Assembly (NCBI GenBank): GCA_020638905.1
Contig: JACKHP010000010.1
Location: forward strand, 62,001 to 126,000
Reading direction: 5' to 3'
Length of the DNA: 64,000 nucleotides
Origin: Planctomycetota bacterium
GTDB lineage: Bacteria; Planctomycetota; B15-G4
Numbering within the stretch: position 1 is the first letter of the stretch; each line of letters opens with the position of its first letter. Positions 19,018-28,075 of this stretch are shown in pieces. A program made the translations under genes and the position numbers. Under the pieces are notes generated by a model. That model searched no databases, was not told the DNA's origin, and saw only the letters and a list, made by a program, of their open reading frames with translations.

Positions 19018-21564
19018 ATGTTCGACCGCTTCACCGACCGCGCCCGGAAGGTCATGAACCTCGCCAAGAGCGAGGCTCAGCGACTCAACCACGAGTACAT
19101 CGGGACGGAGCACATCCTGCTCGGCCTCGTGCAGGAGGGCAGCGGCGTGGCCGCGAACGTCCTGCGCAGCATGGGCATCGAGCTCAAGCGCATCCGCAGC
19201 GAGGTCGAGAAGCTCGTCAAGGGCAGCGCGACGATGGTGCCGATGGGCAACCTGCCGTTCACGCCGCGCGCCAAGAAGGTGCTCGAGCTCTCGCTCGAGG
19301 AGGCCAGCCAGCTCGGCCACAACTACATCGGCACCGAGCACCTGCTGCTGGGCCTGATCAAGGAGAGTGAAGGAATCGCCGCGCGCGTGCTCACGAACCT
19401 CAACGTGAAGCTCGAGGACGTGCGTGAAGAGGTGCTCGAGTTCCTCGGCGCGCCCCAGGAGGGCGGCGAGGAGGTCGAGGGCGGCGGCGAGCGCCCCGGC
19501 GAGGAGTCGTCGGAGGGCGAACCCGGCTCCACGCCGCGCGCCGGCAAGGGCAAGACCCCCGCGCTGAACGCGTTCGGGCGCGACCTCACGAAGCTCGCCC
19601 GCGAGGGCGCGCTCGACCCGGTCATCGGTCGCCGCGAGGAGATCGAGCGCGTGATCCAGATCCTGTCGCGCCGCACGAAGAACAACCCCGTGCTGCTCGG
19701 CGAGGCCGGCGTCGGCAAGACCGCCATCGTCGAGGGCCTCGCGCAGGACATCATCAACGGCGAGGTCCCCGAGATCCTCAAGGGACGTCGGCTCGTCGTG
19801 CTCGACCTCGCGATGATGGTCGCCGGCACGAAGTACCGCGGCCAGTTCGAGGAGCGCATCAAGTCGGTCATGAACGAGGTGCGCCGCGCGAAGAACATCA
19901 TCCTGTTCATCGACGAGCTGCACACGCTCGTGGGAGCCGGCGGCGCCGAGGGCGCCATCGACGCGTCGAACGTGCTCAAGCCGGCGCTCTCGCGCGGCGA
20001 GATCCAGTGCATCGGCGCGACGACGCTGACCGAGTACCGCAAGTACATCGAGAAGGACCCGGCCCTCGAGCGGCGCTTCCAGTCGGTCATGGTCGAGCCG
20101 CCGACGCCCGACCAGACGATCGAGATCCTGAAGGGGCTGCGCGAGCGCTACGAGAAGCACCACAACGTGCAGATCACCGACGGCGCGCTCGAGCTCGCCG
20201 TCGAGCTCTCGACGCGGTACATCACGAGCCGCTTCCACCCCGACAAGGCCATCGACGTCATGGACGAGGCGGGCGCCCGCGTGCGCCTCAAGGCCATGAC
20301 CGCGCCGCCCGACCTCAAGGACCTCGAGGTCGAGATCCTCAAGCTCGACAAGGAGAAGGAGGAGTGCGTCGCGAACCAGGACTTCGAGCGCGCCGCGTAC
20401 CTGCGTGACTACGCCGACAAGCTGCGCAAGAAGCGCGACCAGATCGAGAAGGAGTGGAAGTCGCAGTCGGTCGAGATCGACGGCACCGTCGACGAGGACG
20501 TGATCTCGGAGACGGTCAGCAAGATGACCGGCGTGCCGCTCACGCGCCTCGACAAGGGCGAGGCCCAGCGCCTGCTCAACATGGAGGACACGCTGCACCG
20601 CACGGTCGTCAGCCAGGACGACGCGATCGGTGCGATCAGCAAGGCCGTGCGGCGCTCGCGCTCGGGCCTCAAGGACCCGCGCCGCCCGATGGGCAGCTTC
20701 CTGTTCCTGGGACCGACGGGCGTGGGCAAGACGCACCTCGCCAAGCAGCTCGCGGCGTTCCTGTTCGGCAGCGAAGAGGCGCTGATCCAGATCGACATGT
20801 CGGAGTACATGGAGAAGCACAACGCGAGCCGGCTCGTCGGCGCGCCTCCCGGCTACGTCGGCTACGAGGAGGGCGGCCAGCTCACCGAGAAGATCCGTCG
20901 CCGTCCGTACGCGGTCGTGCTGCTCGACGAGATCGAGAAGGCGCACGCCGACATCTACAACATGCTGCTGCAGATCATGGAGGAGGGACGGCTCACCGAT
21001 TCGTTCGGTCGGCAGGTCGACTTCCGAAACGTCCTGCTCATCATGACGAGCAACATCGGCGCCGAGATCATCAAGAACCAGACCGGCCTGGGCTTCGCGT
21101 CGCGCGACACCGACAAGAAGTTCTCGCGCATGCGCGACAACCTCATGAACGAGGTCGGGCGCTTCTTCCGCCCCGAGTTCCTGAACCGCCTCGACGACGT
21201 GATCGTCTTCAAGCCGCTCGAGAAGAAGGACCTCGTCGACATCCTCGACATCGAGCTGCGCGGCATCCGCGCGCGGCTCGCCGAGCGCAGTCTCGAGTTG
21301 CAGCTCACTCCGAAGGCGCGCGACTTCCTGATCGACAACGGCAGCAACCTCGAGATGGGCGCGCGGCCCCTGCGTCGTGCCGTCGAGCGATTCATCGAAG
21401 ACGCGCTCTCCGAAGAGCTGCTCAAGGGCGGTCTCGAGGGCGCTGACGTGGTGCAGGCCGACATCAGCGCCGAACTCGACGACCACGAGAAGCCGAAGTG
21501 CCTCGTGTTCCGGGGCGTGACTTCCGAGGAGGCGACGCCGCCCACCGAGGAGGCACGGGTCTGA
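19018..21564 (+). CDS. clpC: ATP-dependent Clp protease ATP-binding subunit ClpC
   Basis: 848 residues. Two N-terminal Clp repeats (IGTEHILLGL and IGTEHLLLGL) form the domain that in Bacillus binds phospho-arginine. Two AAA+ modules follow, with Walker A GEAGVGKT and GPTGVGKT, Walker B LFIDELH and VLLDEIEKAH, and a short UVR-containing middle domain (NQDFERAAYLRDYA) between them, the hallmark of ClpC rather than ClpA or ClpB. GLGF (690-693) is the loop that docks on ClpP. An acidic, Gly-rich linker separates the N domain from the first ATPase ring. It unfolds proteins for ClpP; clpP is not here. It is third in the mcsA-mcsB-clpC set. Confidence 0.97.
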   Translation: MFDRFTDRARKVMNLAKSEAQRLNHEYIGTEHILLGLVQEGSGVAANVLRSMGIELKRIRSEVEKLVKGSATMVPMGNLPFTPRAKKVLELSLEEASQLGHNYIGTEHLLLGLIKESEGIAARVLTNLNVKLEDVREEVLEFLGAPQEGGEEVEGGGERPGEESSEGEPGSTPRAGKGKTPALNAFGRDLTKLAREGALDPVIGRREEIERVIQILSRRTKNNPVLLGEAGVGKTAIVEGLAQDIINGEVPEILKGRRLVVLDLAMMVAGTKYRGQFEERIKSVMNEVRRAKNIILFIDELHTLVGAGGAEGAIDASNVLKPALSRGEIQCIGATTLTEYRKYIEKDPALERRFQSVMVEPPTPDQTIEILKGLRERYEKHHNVQITDGALELAVELSTRYITSRFHPDKAIDVMDEAGARVRLKAMTAPPDLKDLEVEILKLDKEKEECVANQDFERAAYLRDYADKLRKKRDQIEKEWKSQSVEIDGTVDEDVISETVSKMTGVPLTRLDKGEAQRLLNMEDTLHRTVVSQDDAIGAISKAVRRSRSGLKDPRRPMGSFLFLGPTGVGKTHLAKQLAAFLFGSEEALIQIDMSEYMEKHNASRLVGAPPGYVGYEEGGQLTEKIRRRPYAVVLLDEIEKAHADIYNMLLQIMEEGRLTDSFGRQVDFRNVLLIMTSNIGAEIIKNQTGLGFASRDTDKKFSRMRDNLMNEVGRFFRPEFLNRLDDVIVFKPLEKKDLVDILDIELRGIRARLAERSLELQLTPKARDFLIDNGSNLEMGARPLRRAVERFIEDALSEELLKGGLEGADVVQADISAELDDHEKPKCLVFRGVTSEEATPPTEEARV

Positions 21565-21614
21565 CCCGTTCGGCGCACCCGTCCGACGCGCGGGCGCGCG
21601 CGTCCGGATCGATC

Positions 21615-22652
21615 GTGCATGCACGACACGCGGCGCTGGGCCTCTTGCTCGGCGTCGCGTGCGTCGTTGCGTCGACCTCGGCGCAGGACGCTCCGCCGCC
21701 GAGCGCGGGCGATCCCGGCGTGGCGTCCGACGGGGCGACACCTCTCCCCGACCCGGCGAACTGGATCGTCGACCCCGACCGTGCGCCCAAGGTCTGGCTC
21801 TCCAAGCCGCCCATCGACCCGGACGACCTGGCCGCGCGGCCGGAGGCCTACGCGACGATGCTGGCCACCCACGGGCTGGCGCTCGACCTCGAGCGCCGGT
21901 CGGTCTCGGTGCGTGGCTCGACGATCCACGACCTGACGGACCTCGGGTACCCGATCGAGTACCCGCTCGTGACCGAGGACGGCAAGACGCACGAGGCCGT
22001 CGTCGTGGTGCGCGCCAAGCCGTCGGTGCTCGACGCGTGCCTGCGTGCGCTCGGGCTGCGCCCGGGAGCGCCCACGGCGTTGATCGAGAAGGATCCTCTG
22101 CCCCCGGCCGAGGAGATCGAATCGGGAGCGACCTCGCCGTACTGGCTCGAGGCCGGCTACGGGCCGGTGGTCGACATCCGCGTCACCTGGACGGACGACG
22201 ACGGACGTCCGCACGACGAGGCGCTCGAGTCGCTGCTCGTCGACGTGAACGACGACCAGCCGCTCGACCCGCTGGGCTGGATCTACGTCGGCAGTCGCTA
22301 CGGCCACTATCGCCAGGGACGCGAGACCGTCGACTGGTTCAAGGCCGACGTCGAGGGCGACGTGTGCGCGATCTACCTCGAGGGCCTCGACGTGTGCCTG
22401 TTCGAGCGCAACTCCCTCGACGGCCTGAGCTACGCACCGTACACGCTCAACGGCGCGACGATCCCGCCGCGCAGCACGCCGGTGACGCTGCGCATCACGC
22501 CGCGTGACGAGTTCGTCGCACCGGCCGAGCGCGTCGACCTGGGTGAGTTCTACGAGAGGCGCGCGGCCGAGAAGGCCGCCGAGCACGGCGAGGGCGCGCC
22601 CGGTGCCGGGTCCGAGGGTGACGAGCGAGCGGATGCGGGCGCCGACGGCTGA
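21615..22652 (+). CDS. YdjY-domain secreted protein
   Basis: About 345 residues from a GTG start, chosen because a signal peptide follows immediately (LGLLLGVACVVASTSA). The stretch from LALDLERRSVSVRG to GKTHEAVVVVRAKPSVLDACLRALG matches the YdjY pattern, a domain of unknown function frequent in secreted proteins of Planctomycetota. A second unit around IRVTWTDDDG and VNDDQPL is more diverged. The C-terminus is charged and low-complexity. It follows clpC by 50 bp and overlaps the S41 peptidase gene by 20 bp. Its position behind clpC does not by itself imply a role in proteolysis. Confidence 0.7.
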   Translation: MHARHAALGLLLGVACVVASTSAQDAPPPSAGDPGVASDGATPLPDPANWIVDPDRAPKVWLSKPPIDPDDLAARPEAYATMLATHGLALDLERRSVSVRGSTIHDLTDLGYPIEYPLVTEDGKTHEAVVVVRAKPSVLDACLRALGLRPGAPTALIEKDPLPPAEEIESGATSPYWLEAGYGPVVDIRVTWTDDDGRPHDEALESLLVDVNDDQPLDPLGWIYVGSRYGHYRQGRETVDWFKADVEGDVCAIYLEGLDVCLFERNSLDGLSYAPYTLNGATIPPRSTPVTLRITPRDEFVAPAERVDLGEFYERRAAEKAAEHGEGAPGAGSEGDERADAGADG

Positions 22653-23958
22653 GCGCGTGCGCTCCATCGCGCTCGCGTGGGTGCTGCTGGCGACGTTCGC
22701 GGGCTGTGCGTCCCACGCGACGGATCGCGGTGCGACCCACGTCGCACCCGACGGCGACGCGGCGGCGCTGGCCACGCTCGATGCGGTGGTCGACCTCGTG
22801 GAGCGCGAGTTCGTCGATCCCGAGCGCCTCGACGACGCGTGGCGGGCCGCCGTGCAGCGCGCGCGGGACGCGTTCGCGCGCGGTCCCGTGACGCCGGACG
22901 AGGCCGCCGACCGGGTCAACGAGGCGCTCGCCACGCTGGGCCTGTCGCACACCGTGTTCCTCACGCCGGACGACCCGGCCTTCGCCGACCTGGCCGAGGT
23001 CTACGGCGTCGCGGCGCGTCCCGGGCTGGCCGCGCAATTCCCGGACGGACGGGCGTCGCGCGACGACGTCGGCCTCCTGGGTCAGGTCGTCGACGGCGGA
23101 TTCCTGGTGCGCTTCGTCCTCGACGGATCGCCCGCCGAACGTGCGGGCCTGCACGCGGGCGACCTCGTGACGCACGCCGACGGCGCGACGGTCGGTCCCG
23201 TGTCCTCCTTCGCGGGACGAGCCGGGACACCGGTGCTGCTCGACGTCCTGCGCGGTCCGTCGCGCGAGCGCACGGTCTTCGAGGTGGTGCCCGAACACGT
23301 CGTACCCTCCGAGGCGTGCCTGCGCGCCCTGCGTGCGAGCGAGCGGGTCGAGGTGCGCGACGGCGTGCGCGTCGGCTACGTCCACGTGTGGAGCTACGCG
23401 GGGCTGTCGAACCAGCAGGCCGTGGTCGACGCGCTCGAACACGGTGCACTGGCCGACGCCGAGGCGCTCGTGCTCGACCTGCGCGACGGCTGGGGCGGCG
23501 CCGATCCCGCGTACCTGCGCGCGTTCGGCGGACGTCCACCGCGGCTCGAGTTCACGGGACGCGACGGCGCCGTGACGAGCATCGGCGACGACGCGGACGA
23601 CGCGCCCGCGCACTCCGGCGACGTGCTCGCCGGACGTCCGCTCGTGGTGCTCGTCGACGGACGCTCGCGCAGCGGCAAGGAGGTGCTCGCGTCCGGCGTC
23701 CGTAGCCAGCAGCTCGGCACGCTCGTGGGCGAACGCACCGCGGGCGCCGTGGCGGGCGGACGCGGCTTCGTCGTCCCCGGCGGGCTGCTCGTGCTCGCGG
23801 TGCTCGAGGCCCGCGTCGACGGCGAGCGTCTCGAGGGCGTGGGCGTGCCGCCGGACGTCGAGGTGGCGCGTCCGCTCGACGGCACGGGCGTCGACCCGCA
23901 GCGCGAACGCGCGCTCGCGCTGGCCGCGGCTGCGGTACACGCGCGCCGCGACGACTGA
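22633..23958 (+). CDS. S41-family peptidase-like lipoprotein with PDZ domain
   Basis: About 441 residues from the ATG at 22633 (GTG at 22618 is possible). The signal ends at TFAGC, so it is a probable lipoprotein (Cys25). An N-terminal helical region precedes a PDZ-like unit (SPAERAGLHAGDLVTHADG) and the S41 core, with LVLDLRDGWGG, LVVLVDGRSRSGKEVLASG and VGERTAGAV. The Ser of RSGKEV aligns with the catalytic serine of C-terminal processing peptidases, but the usual Lys of the downstream GxxTxGK motif is Ala here, so it is either of the tricorn-like S41B type or inactive. It overlaps the YdjY gene and probably shares its transcript. Confidence 0.8.
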   Translation: MRAPTAERVRSIALAWVLLATFAGCASHATDRGATHVAPDGDAAALATLDAVVDLVEREFVDPERLDDAWRAAVQRARDAFARGPVTPDEAADRVNEALATLGLSHTVFLTPDDPAFADLAEVYGVAARPGLAAQFPDGRASRDDVGLLGQVVDGGFLVRFVLDGSPAERAGLHAGDLVTHADGATVGPVSSFAGRAGTPVLLDVLRGPSRERTVFEVVPEHVVPSEACLRALRASERVEVRDGVRVGYVHVWSYAGLSNQQAVVDALEHGALADAEALVLDLRDGWGGADPAYLRAFGGRPPRLEFTGRDGAVTSIGDDADDAPAHSGDVLAGRPLVVLVDGRSRSGKEVLASGVRSQQLGTLVGERTAGAVAGGRGFVVPGGLLVLAVLEARVDGERLEGVGVPPDVEVARPLDGTGVDPQRERALALAAAAVHARRDD

Positions 23959-24131
23959 AGGCACGCCCGTCGGCCGGGGCGCCCGACGGCGCCGAGTCCC
24001 CCGTGCGCGCGACGACTCGCGATCCCGTGAGTCGCGCGAGACGGCGCGCGCGCACCGTGGATGCATCCCTGGGAACCCCGTGCGATCGCTCCGCGTGGGA
24101 GCGCGTCCGGGCCCGTCCCGGGAGTCACGCC

Positions 24132-25805
24132 ATGTGCACACGCTCGAAACAGGTCACGTCCACCATCACGCTCACGTCGCTCGCCCTCGCGCTGTTCGCG
24201 GGAGGCACGTCCGCCCAACTCCACGTGCAACTCCACTTCGGCGAGAACCTCGCCGTGGCCGGGGACGAGATGGGCACGTCGGTCGCGATCCTCGGCGACC
24301 TCGACGGCGACGGGAAGGGCGAGGTCGCCGTGGGCACGCCGGGCGACTCGACGAACGGTGTCGACGCGGGCGCGGTGTACGTCGCCGATGGACAGTTCGG
24401 CAACGTCCTGTACGTGATCCGCGGGACGCACGCCGGCGACCGCTGCGGCGAGTCGATCGCGAACCTCGGCGACGTCGACCTCGACGGCTTCGACGACCTG
24501 CTCGTGGGCTTCCCCGGCGAGGACTTCAACGGCAACGACACGGGACGGGCGCGCGTCTACTCCGGCGACTCGGGTCTCGTGCTCTACACGCGCATCGGTC
24601 CGCAGGCCGGCGCGCGCTTCGGTGCCGCGGTGGCCGCCGTGGGCGACACGAACGGCGACGGACGCCCCGACTTCCTGGTCGGCGCGCCGGACTACGACGT
24701 CGCCGGACTCTCGGGACAGAGCCACGGTTACGCGGGCCTCTTCTCGGGCGCGCCGTTCGGCACGCCGATGGGCACGTTCACCGGCACCCAGTCGTTCGAG
24801 CAGCTCGGCTACGCGGTGGGTGGGGCGGGCGACGTGGACGCCGACGGCGTGGCCGACTTCGCGATCGGCGCGCCCGGCCACGACGTCCTGTTCACGTTCA
24901 ACACGGGCAGGGTCACGGTCTACTCCGGCGCGACGCACGGGTTGCTCGGCTCGCACGTCGGCTCAGCCTTCGACTCGCTCGGCTTTGCGCTCGCGCCCGT
25001 GGGCGACACCGATCTCGACGGCGTCCCCGAACTGCTGGCCGGTGCGCCGGGACACGCGTCGAACCGCGGTGCGGTGCAGCTCCTCGAGGGACCGCTCCTG
25101 TCGCAGGTCTGGCAGCTCGAGGGACCGCAGCTCACGACGAACGATCGCTACGGTTCGTCGGTCTCGGGCCTCGGCGACTTCGATCGTGACGGGCACGTCG
25201 ACATGCTCGTCGGCGCGCCGATGGAGGGCACGTCCTTCGGCGGACTCGTGCAGGTCGTGTCCGGCGCCGACGGACTGCCAGCGCAGTCGATCTACGGCGC
25301 CGCGGCGGGCGACGGCTTCGGCAGCGCGGTCGCGGGCGCCGACCTGAACGGCAACGACTGGCCGGACGTGTTCGTGGGCGTCCCGCTGAGCGACGCCGAG
25401 GGCGCCGACTCGGGCTACGCGATCGCGTACGACCTGCTCACCGTCCAGCCGAACCTGCTGCTCGGCGGACCGGGCATCGCCGCGCTGAGCGTGTACGGCA
25501 CTCCGCTCGTCACCGGCGGCCAGGCCGACATGGCACTCACGTTCGCGCCGCCGAGCAGTCCCGCATACCTGCTGCTGTCGCTCGAGGAGGACGTGGTGCC
25601 GTTCAAGGGCGGCTTCCTCGTGCCCGAGGTGGCGACGGCGCTCATCGTGTCGCTGGTCACCGACGCGCAGGGCGAGATCCTGATCCCTTCGCTGCCGGGC
25701 GGCGGGGGACCGCTCATCGTCTACGCGCAGTACGTGATCAAGAACGCCATGTACCCGCTCGGCTTCGGCATGTCGAACGCGGTGGCCATCGAGTACCTGC
25801 CGTAG
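24132..25805 (+). CDS. Secreted FG-GAP (integrin-like) beta-propeller protein
   Basis: 557 residues with a signal peptide ending near TSAQ. About seven FG-GAP blades follow, each of the form FG.SVA.LGDLDGDG..DLLVGAP, where the Asp-rich loop is a calcium-binding DxDxDG site. They should close into a seven-bladed propeller. The last 110 residues form a separate beta-sandwich with VVPFKGGFLVPE and ending in GMSNAVAIEYLP, a domain that recurs in other proteins of this window. A GGGAG lies before the ATG. Exported and probably cell-surface or extracellular; ligand unknown. Confidence 0.85.
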   Translation: MCTRSKQVTSTITLTSLALALFAGGTSAQLHVQLHFGENLAVAGDEMGTSVAILGDLDGDGKGEVAVGTPGDSTNGVDAGAVYVADGQFGNVLYVIRGTHAGDRCGESIANLGDVDLDGFDDLLVGFPGEDFNGNDTGRARVYSGDSGLVLYTRIGPQAGARFGAAVAAVGDTNGDGRPDFLVGAPDYDVAGLSGQSHGYAGLFSGAPFGTPMGTFTGTQSFEQLGYAVGGAGDVDADGVADFAIGAPGHDVLFTFNTGRVTVYSGATHGLLGSHVGSAFDSLGFALAPVGDTDLDGVPELLAGAPGHASNRGAVQLLEGPLLSQVWQLEGPQLTTNDRYGSSVSGLGDFDRDGHVDMLVGAPMEGTSFGGLVQVVSGADGLPAQSIYGAAAGDGFGSAVAGADLNGNDWPDVFVGVPLSDAEGADSGYAIAYDLLTVQPNLLLGGPGIAALSVYGTPLVTGGQADMALTFAPPSSPAYLLLSLEEDVVPFKGGFLVPEVATALIVSLVTDAQGEILIPSLPGGGGPLIVYAQYVIKNAMYPLGFGMSNAVAIEYLP

Positions 25806-25814
25806 TCGCAGCGA

Positions 25815-25850
25815 CGCGGCGCGCGCGGGATGCCCCGGTCGCGCGCCGCG
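25815..25850 (+). terminator. GC-rich hairpin after the FG-GAP gene
   Basis: CGCGGCGCGCG (25815-25825) is perfectly complementary to CGCGCGCCGCG (25840-25850), with a 14-nt loop that can itself pair (GGG/CCC). It starts 10 nt after the stop codon. There is no U-tract. Confidence 0.6.
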
Positions 25851-26109
25851 GCATGGGTGGGGGGATGCCACCGAGTCGGGCTGCGCGACCACGACTCGCG
25901 ACGAGGCGTGGCCGCGCGGACGCCCCGAAGTCGATCCGGAGGCCTCGGTGCGGGACTGCGCGAGCGGGCGTGGAATGCGCCGAAACCGGGTCTTGACACC
26001 CGCCGGCCACTCCGGTGGAATGTCTCACGCGTCTGCGACTCAGTCTCAATATGGGTCACTTCGAGGCGGGCGCACCGGATCGCTCCCCGTCTCCCGAAGG
26101 TTGCTCCCC
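25851..26109. other. Intergenic region with one promoter, no gene
   Basis: The space between the FG-GAP terminator and the VCBS gene carries only the TTGACA promoter at 25993. Open frames through it are low-complexity and unsupported. Confidence 0.6.
25993..26021 (+). promoter_or_regulatory. Sigma70-type promoter upstream of the VCBS-repeat gene
   Basis: Perfect -35 TTGACA (25993-25998), 17-bp spacer, -10 TGGAAT (26016-26021, 4/6). Start of transcription near 26028 would give a leader of about 80 nt to the ATG at 26110. Confidence 0.55.
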
Positions 26110-27813
26110 ATGCTCGTTCGCAGTCCGTCCCCGTCCGCCGCCGGCCTCGTCCTGGCGGCCGCCCTGCTCTCGCCCGCCGCCGCCGCCGTCGAACCCGCGG
26201 GTCTCCGCCCGACCCTCGAAGTCGGTCCGCTCGTCGGCGGCCAGCACTTCTTCGTCCACATCCGCACCGCCGGCGCCTCGGTGGCCGGACTGTTCCTGTC
26301 GCTCGACGGGACGCCGACCGTGCCGGTCGGCGCGCTCAAGCCCGTCTTCGGCCTCGACGTGGCGGCCGCCACGCTGATCGTGCTGCCTTGCGACGGCAGC
26401 GGACGCGTGCTGATCGACATCCCCACGAACCCCGGCGTGTACGGGCCGTCGGGCCTGGACGTGCCGGTCTTCTTCCAGGCGGTCGCTCCGCTCGGCAACG
26501 GATTGCTCGGTGCCAGCGAGGCGCACGCGGTGCGCAGCGAGCCGACGCCGGTCCTCCCCGGCTTCCTGGTCGACGTCGCGGCGACGAACCTGCCCGTGGG
26601 GTACGACTCGATCGCCGGCGTCGAGGTGGCGCACGGGGACGTCGACCGCGACGGGAACGAAGACCTCGTCTTCTTCGGCGGCTCGCCCGGCACGACGCTC
26701 GTCACCTGGAAGGGCGACGGACAGGGCGCGTTCCACGACGCGTCGGCAGAGACCTTCCCCGGTTACCAGCCGCTGGCCTCGGGCGCGCTCCAGCTGGCGG
26801 ACGTCGACGGCGACAACGACCTCGACGCACTGCTGGGTGGCGGCTTCGACTCGAGCACCACGGTGCCCGACGAGCTGTGGCTCAATACGAACGGAGTCTT
26901 CGCACCGGCGCTCAACTTCCCGCCGGGTGACGGACAGACGCGCAGCTTCGAGGTCGCCGACCTCGATGGCGACGGACTCTCCGACCTCGTGCTCGGCGTC
27001 GGTCCCGAGACGCACCTGCCGTCGTCGGGCGGCAAGGACCGTCTCTACTTCGCCGACGGCGCCGGCGGCTGGACGGAGTCGATCGCGTTCCGCGACGCCC
27101 CGTGGAACGACCCGAACCTGCCCACCACGGTGATCCGCAGCGGCGACCTCGACAACGACGGCTTCCTCGACCTGATCGTCGGTCGCCAGGACACCTCGTC
27201 GGTCGACGGAATCCCCGGCCAGCCCAATTCGCTGCTGCTCAACGTCGGCAACGGCAGTTTCGCCGACCAGTCGGCACTGCTGTTCTCGAACAACCCGTCC
27301 GACAACACGCAGGACGTGGCCCTGGCCGACCTCGACCTCGACGGCGACCTCGATCTCGTCGTCGCGAACAGCCACGGCTCGGTGCCCGCGTCCCAGTCGG
27401 GCGAGTTGTTCGTGAACCAGGGCGGTGCCCAGGCCGGCACGCTCGGCTTCCTGCTCGAGGACACGACGAGCGAACTCGAGATCAGCACGCCCGCCGACTG
27501 GATCCGGCTCTCCGTCGTCACGGCGGACATGGACGCCGACGGCGACCCCGACGTGATCATGGGTGTGCACGACCTGTTCGCCGGAGCCGACCAGCTGATC
27601 TTCCTGAACCAGGGCGGCGTCCAGATGGGCGTCGCCGGATCGCTCGTGCGTCAGACCTGGTTCGATCCCGGCGACTTCATCTGCTACGGCGTCGCGGCCT
27701 TCGACGCCGACCACGACGGCGACCGCGACCTGCTCATGCTCGGCGACGGCGTCGTCTCCGGCGACCCGACCCAGGGCGAGCGCGCTCGGCTGTTCGAGAA
27801 CACGACCCTCTGA
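26110..27813 (+). CDS. Secreted VCBS/FG-GAP repeat protein with N-terminal beta-sandwich domain
   Basis: 567 residues. A signal peptide (SAAGLVLAAALLSPAAAA) is followed by a 120-residue domain (LVGGQHFFVHI..., ending LLGASEAHAVRSEP) that resembles the C-terminal domain of the preceding FG-GAP protein but sits at the N-terminus here. Seven VCBS-type repeats then run to the end, with calcium-loop cores such as DVDRDGNEDL, DVDGDNDLDA, DLDGDGLSDL and DADHDGDRDL. The ATG was chosen for the signal peptide directly after it. It shares orientation with the genes on either side, but its own promoter and the preceding hairpin suggest separate transcription. Confidence 0.82.
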   Translation: MLVRSPSPSAAGLVLAAALLSPAAAAVEPAGLRPTLEVGPLVGGQHFFVHIRTAGASVAGLFLSLDGTPTVPVGALKPVFGLDVAAATLIVLPCDGSGRVLIDIPTNPGVYGPSGLDVPVFFQAVAPLGNGLLGASEAHAVRSEPTPVLPGFLVDVAATNLPVGYDSIAGVEVAHGDVDRDGNEDLVFFGGSPGTTLVTWKGDGQGAFHDASAETFPGYQPLASGALQLADVDGDNDLDALLGGGFDSSTTVPDELWLNTNGVFAPALNFPPGDGQTRSFEVADLDGDGLSDLVLGVGPETHLPSSGGKDRLYFADGAGGWTESIAFRDAPWNDPNLPTTVIRSGDLDNDGFLDLIVGRQDTSSVDGIPGQPNSLLLNVGNGSFADQSALLFSNNPSDNTQDVALADLDLDGDLDLVVANSHGSVPASQSGELFVNQGGAQAGTLGFLLEDTTSELEISTPADWIRLSVVTADMDADGDPDVIMGVHDLFAGADQLIFLNQGGVQMGVAGSLVRQTWFDPGDFICYGVAAFDADHDGDRDLLMLGDGVVSGDPTQGERARLFENTTL

Positions 27814-27861
27814 CCGGACCGGACGGCGGCGCCGGGAGGTGTCGTCGTCCACGAGACAACA

Positions 27862-27889
27862 GACCCGTCGGGGAATCCTTCGGCGGGTC
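27862..27889 (+). terminator. Possible hairpin downstream of the VCBS gene
   Basis: GACCCG (27862-27867) and CGGGTC (27884-27889) form a 6-bp stem with a 16-nt loop, about 50 nt after the stop. It is weak and has no U-tract. The remaining gap to 28075 shows nothing else. Confidence 0.3.
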
Positions 27890-28075
27890 GGGGGTCCGGA
27901 CGAACTCGAAGGCGTCCGGGCCCCCACTTTCTCGCAGCATCCCGCGACGCGCGACATGACGCGCGCAGGGCTCGCGCCCCGTGACGAACACGCGACCGCC
28001 CGCACCCGCGCCGGCGTGCGTCCGTCGACCACGCAATATCCGCGGCGCACAGGCGCCGCCCGATTGGAGGACCGC

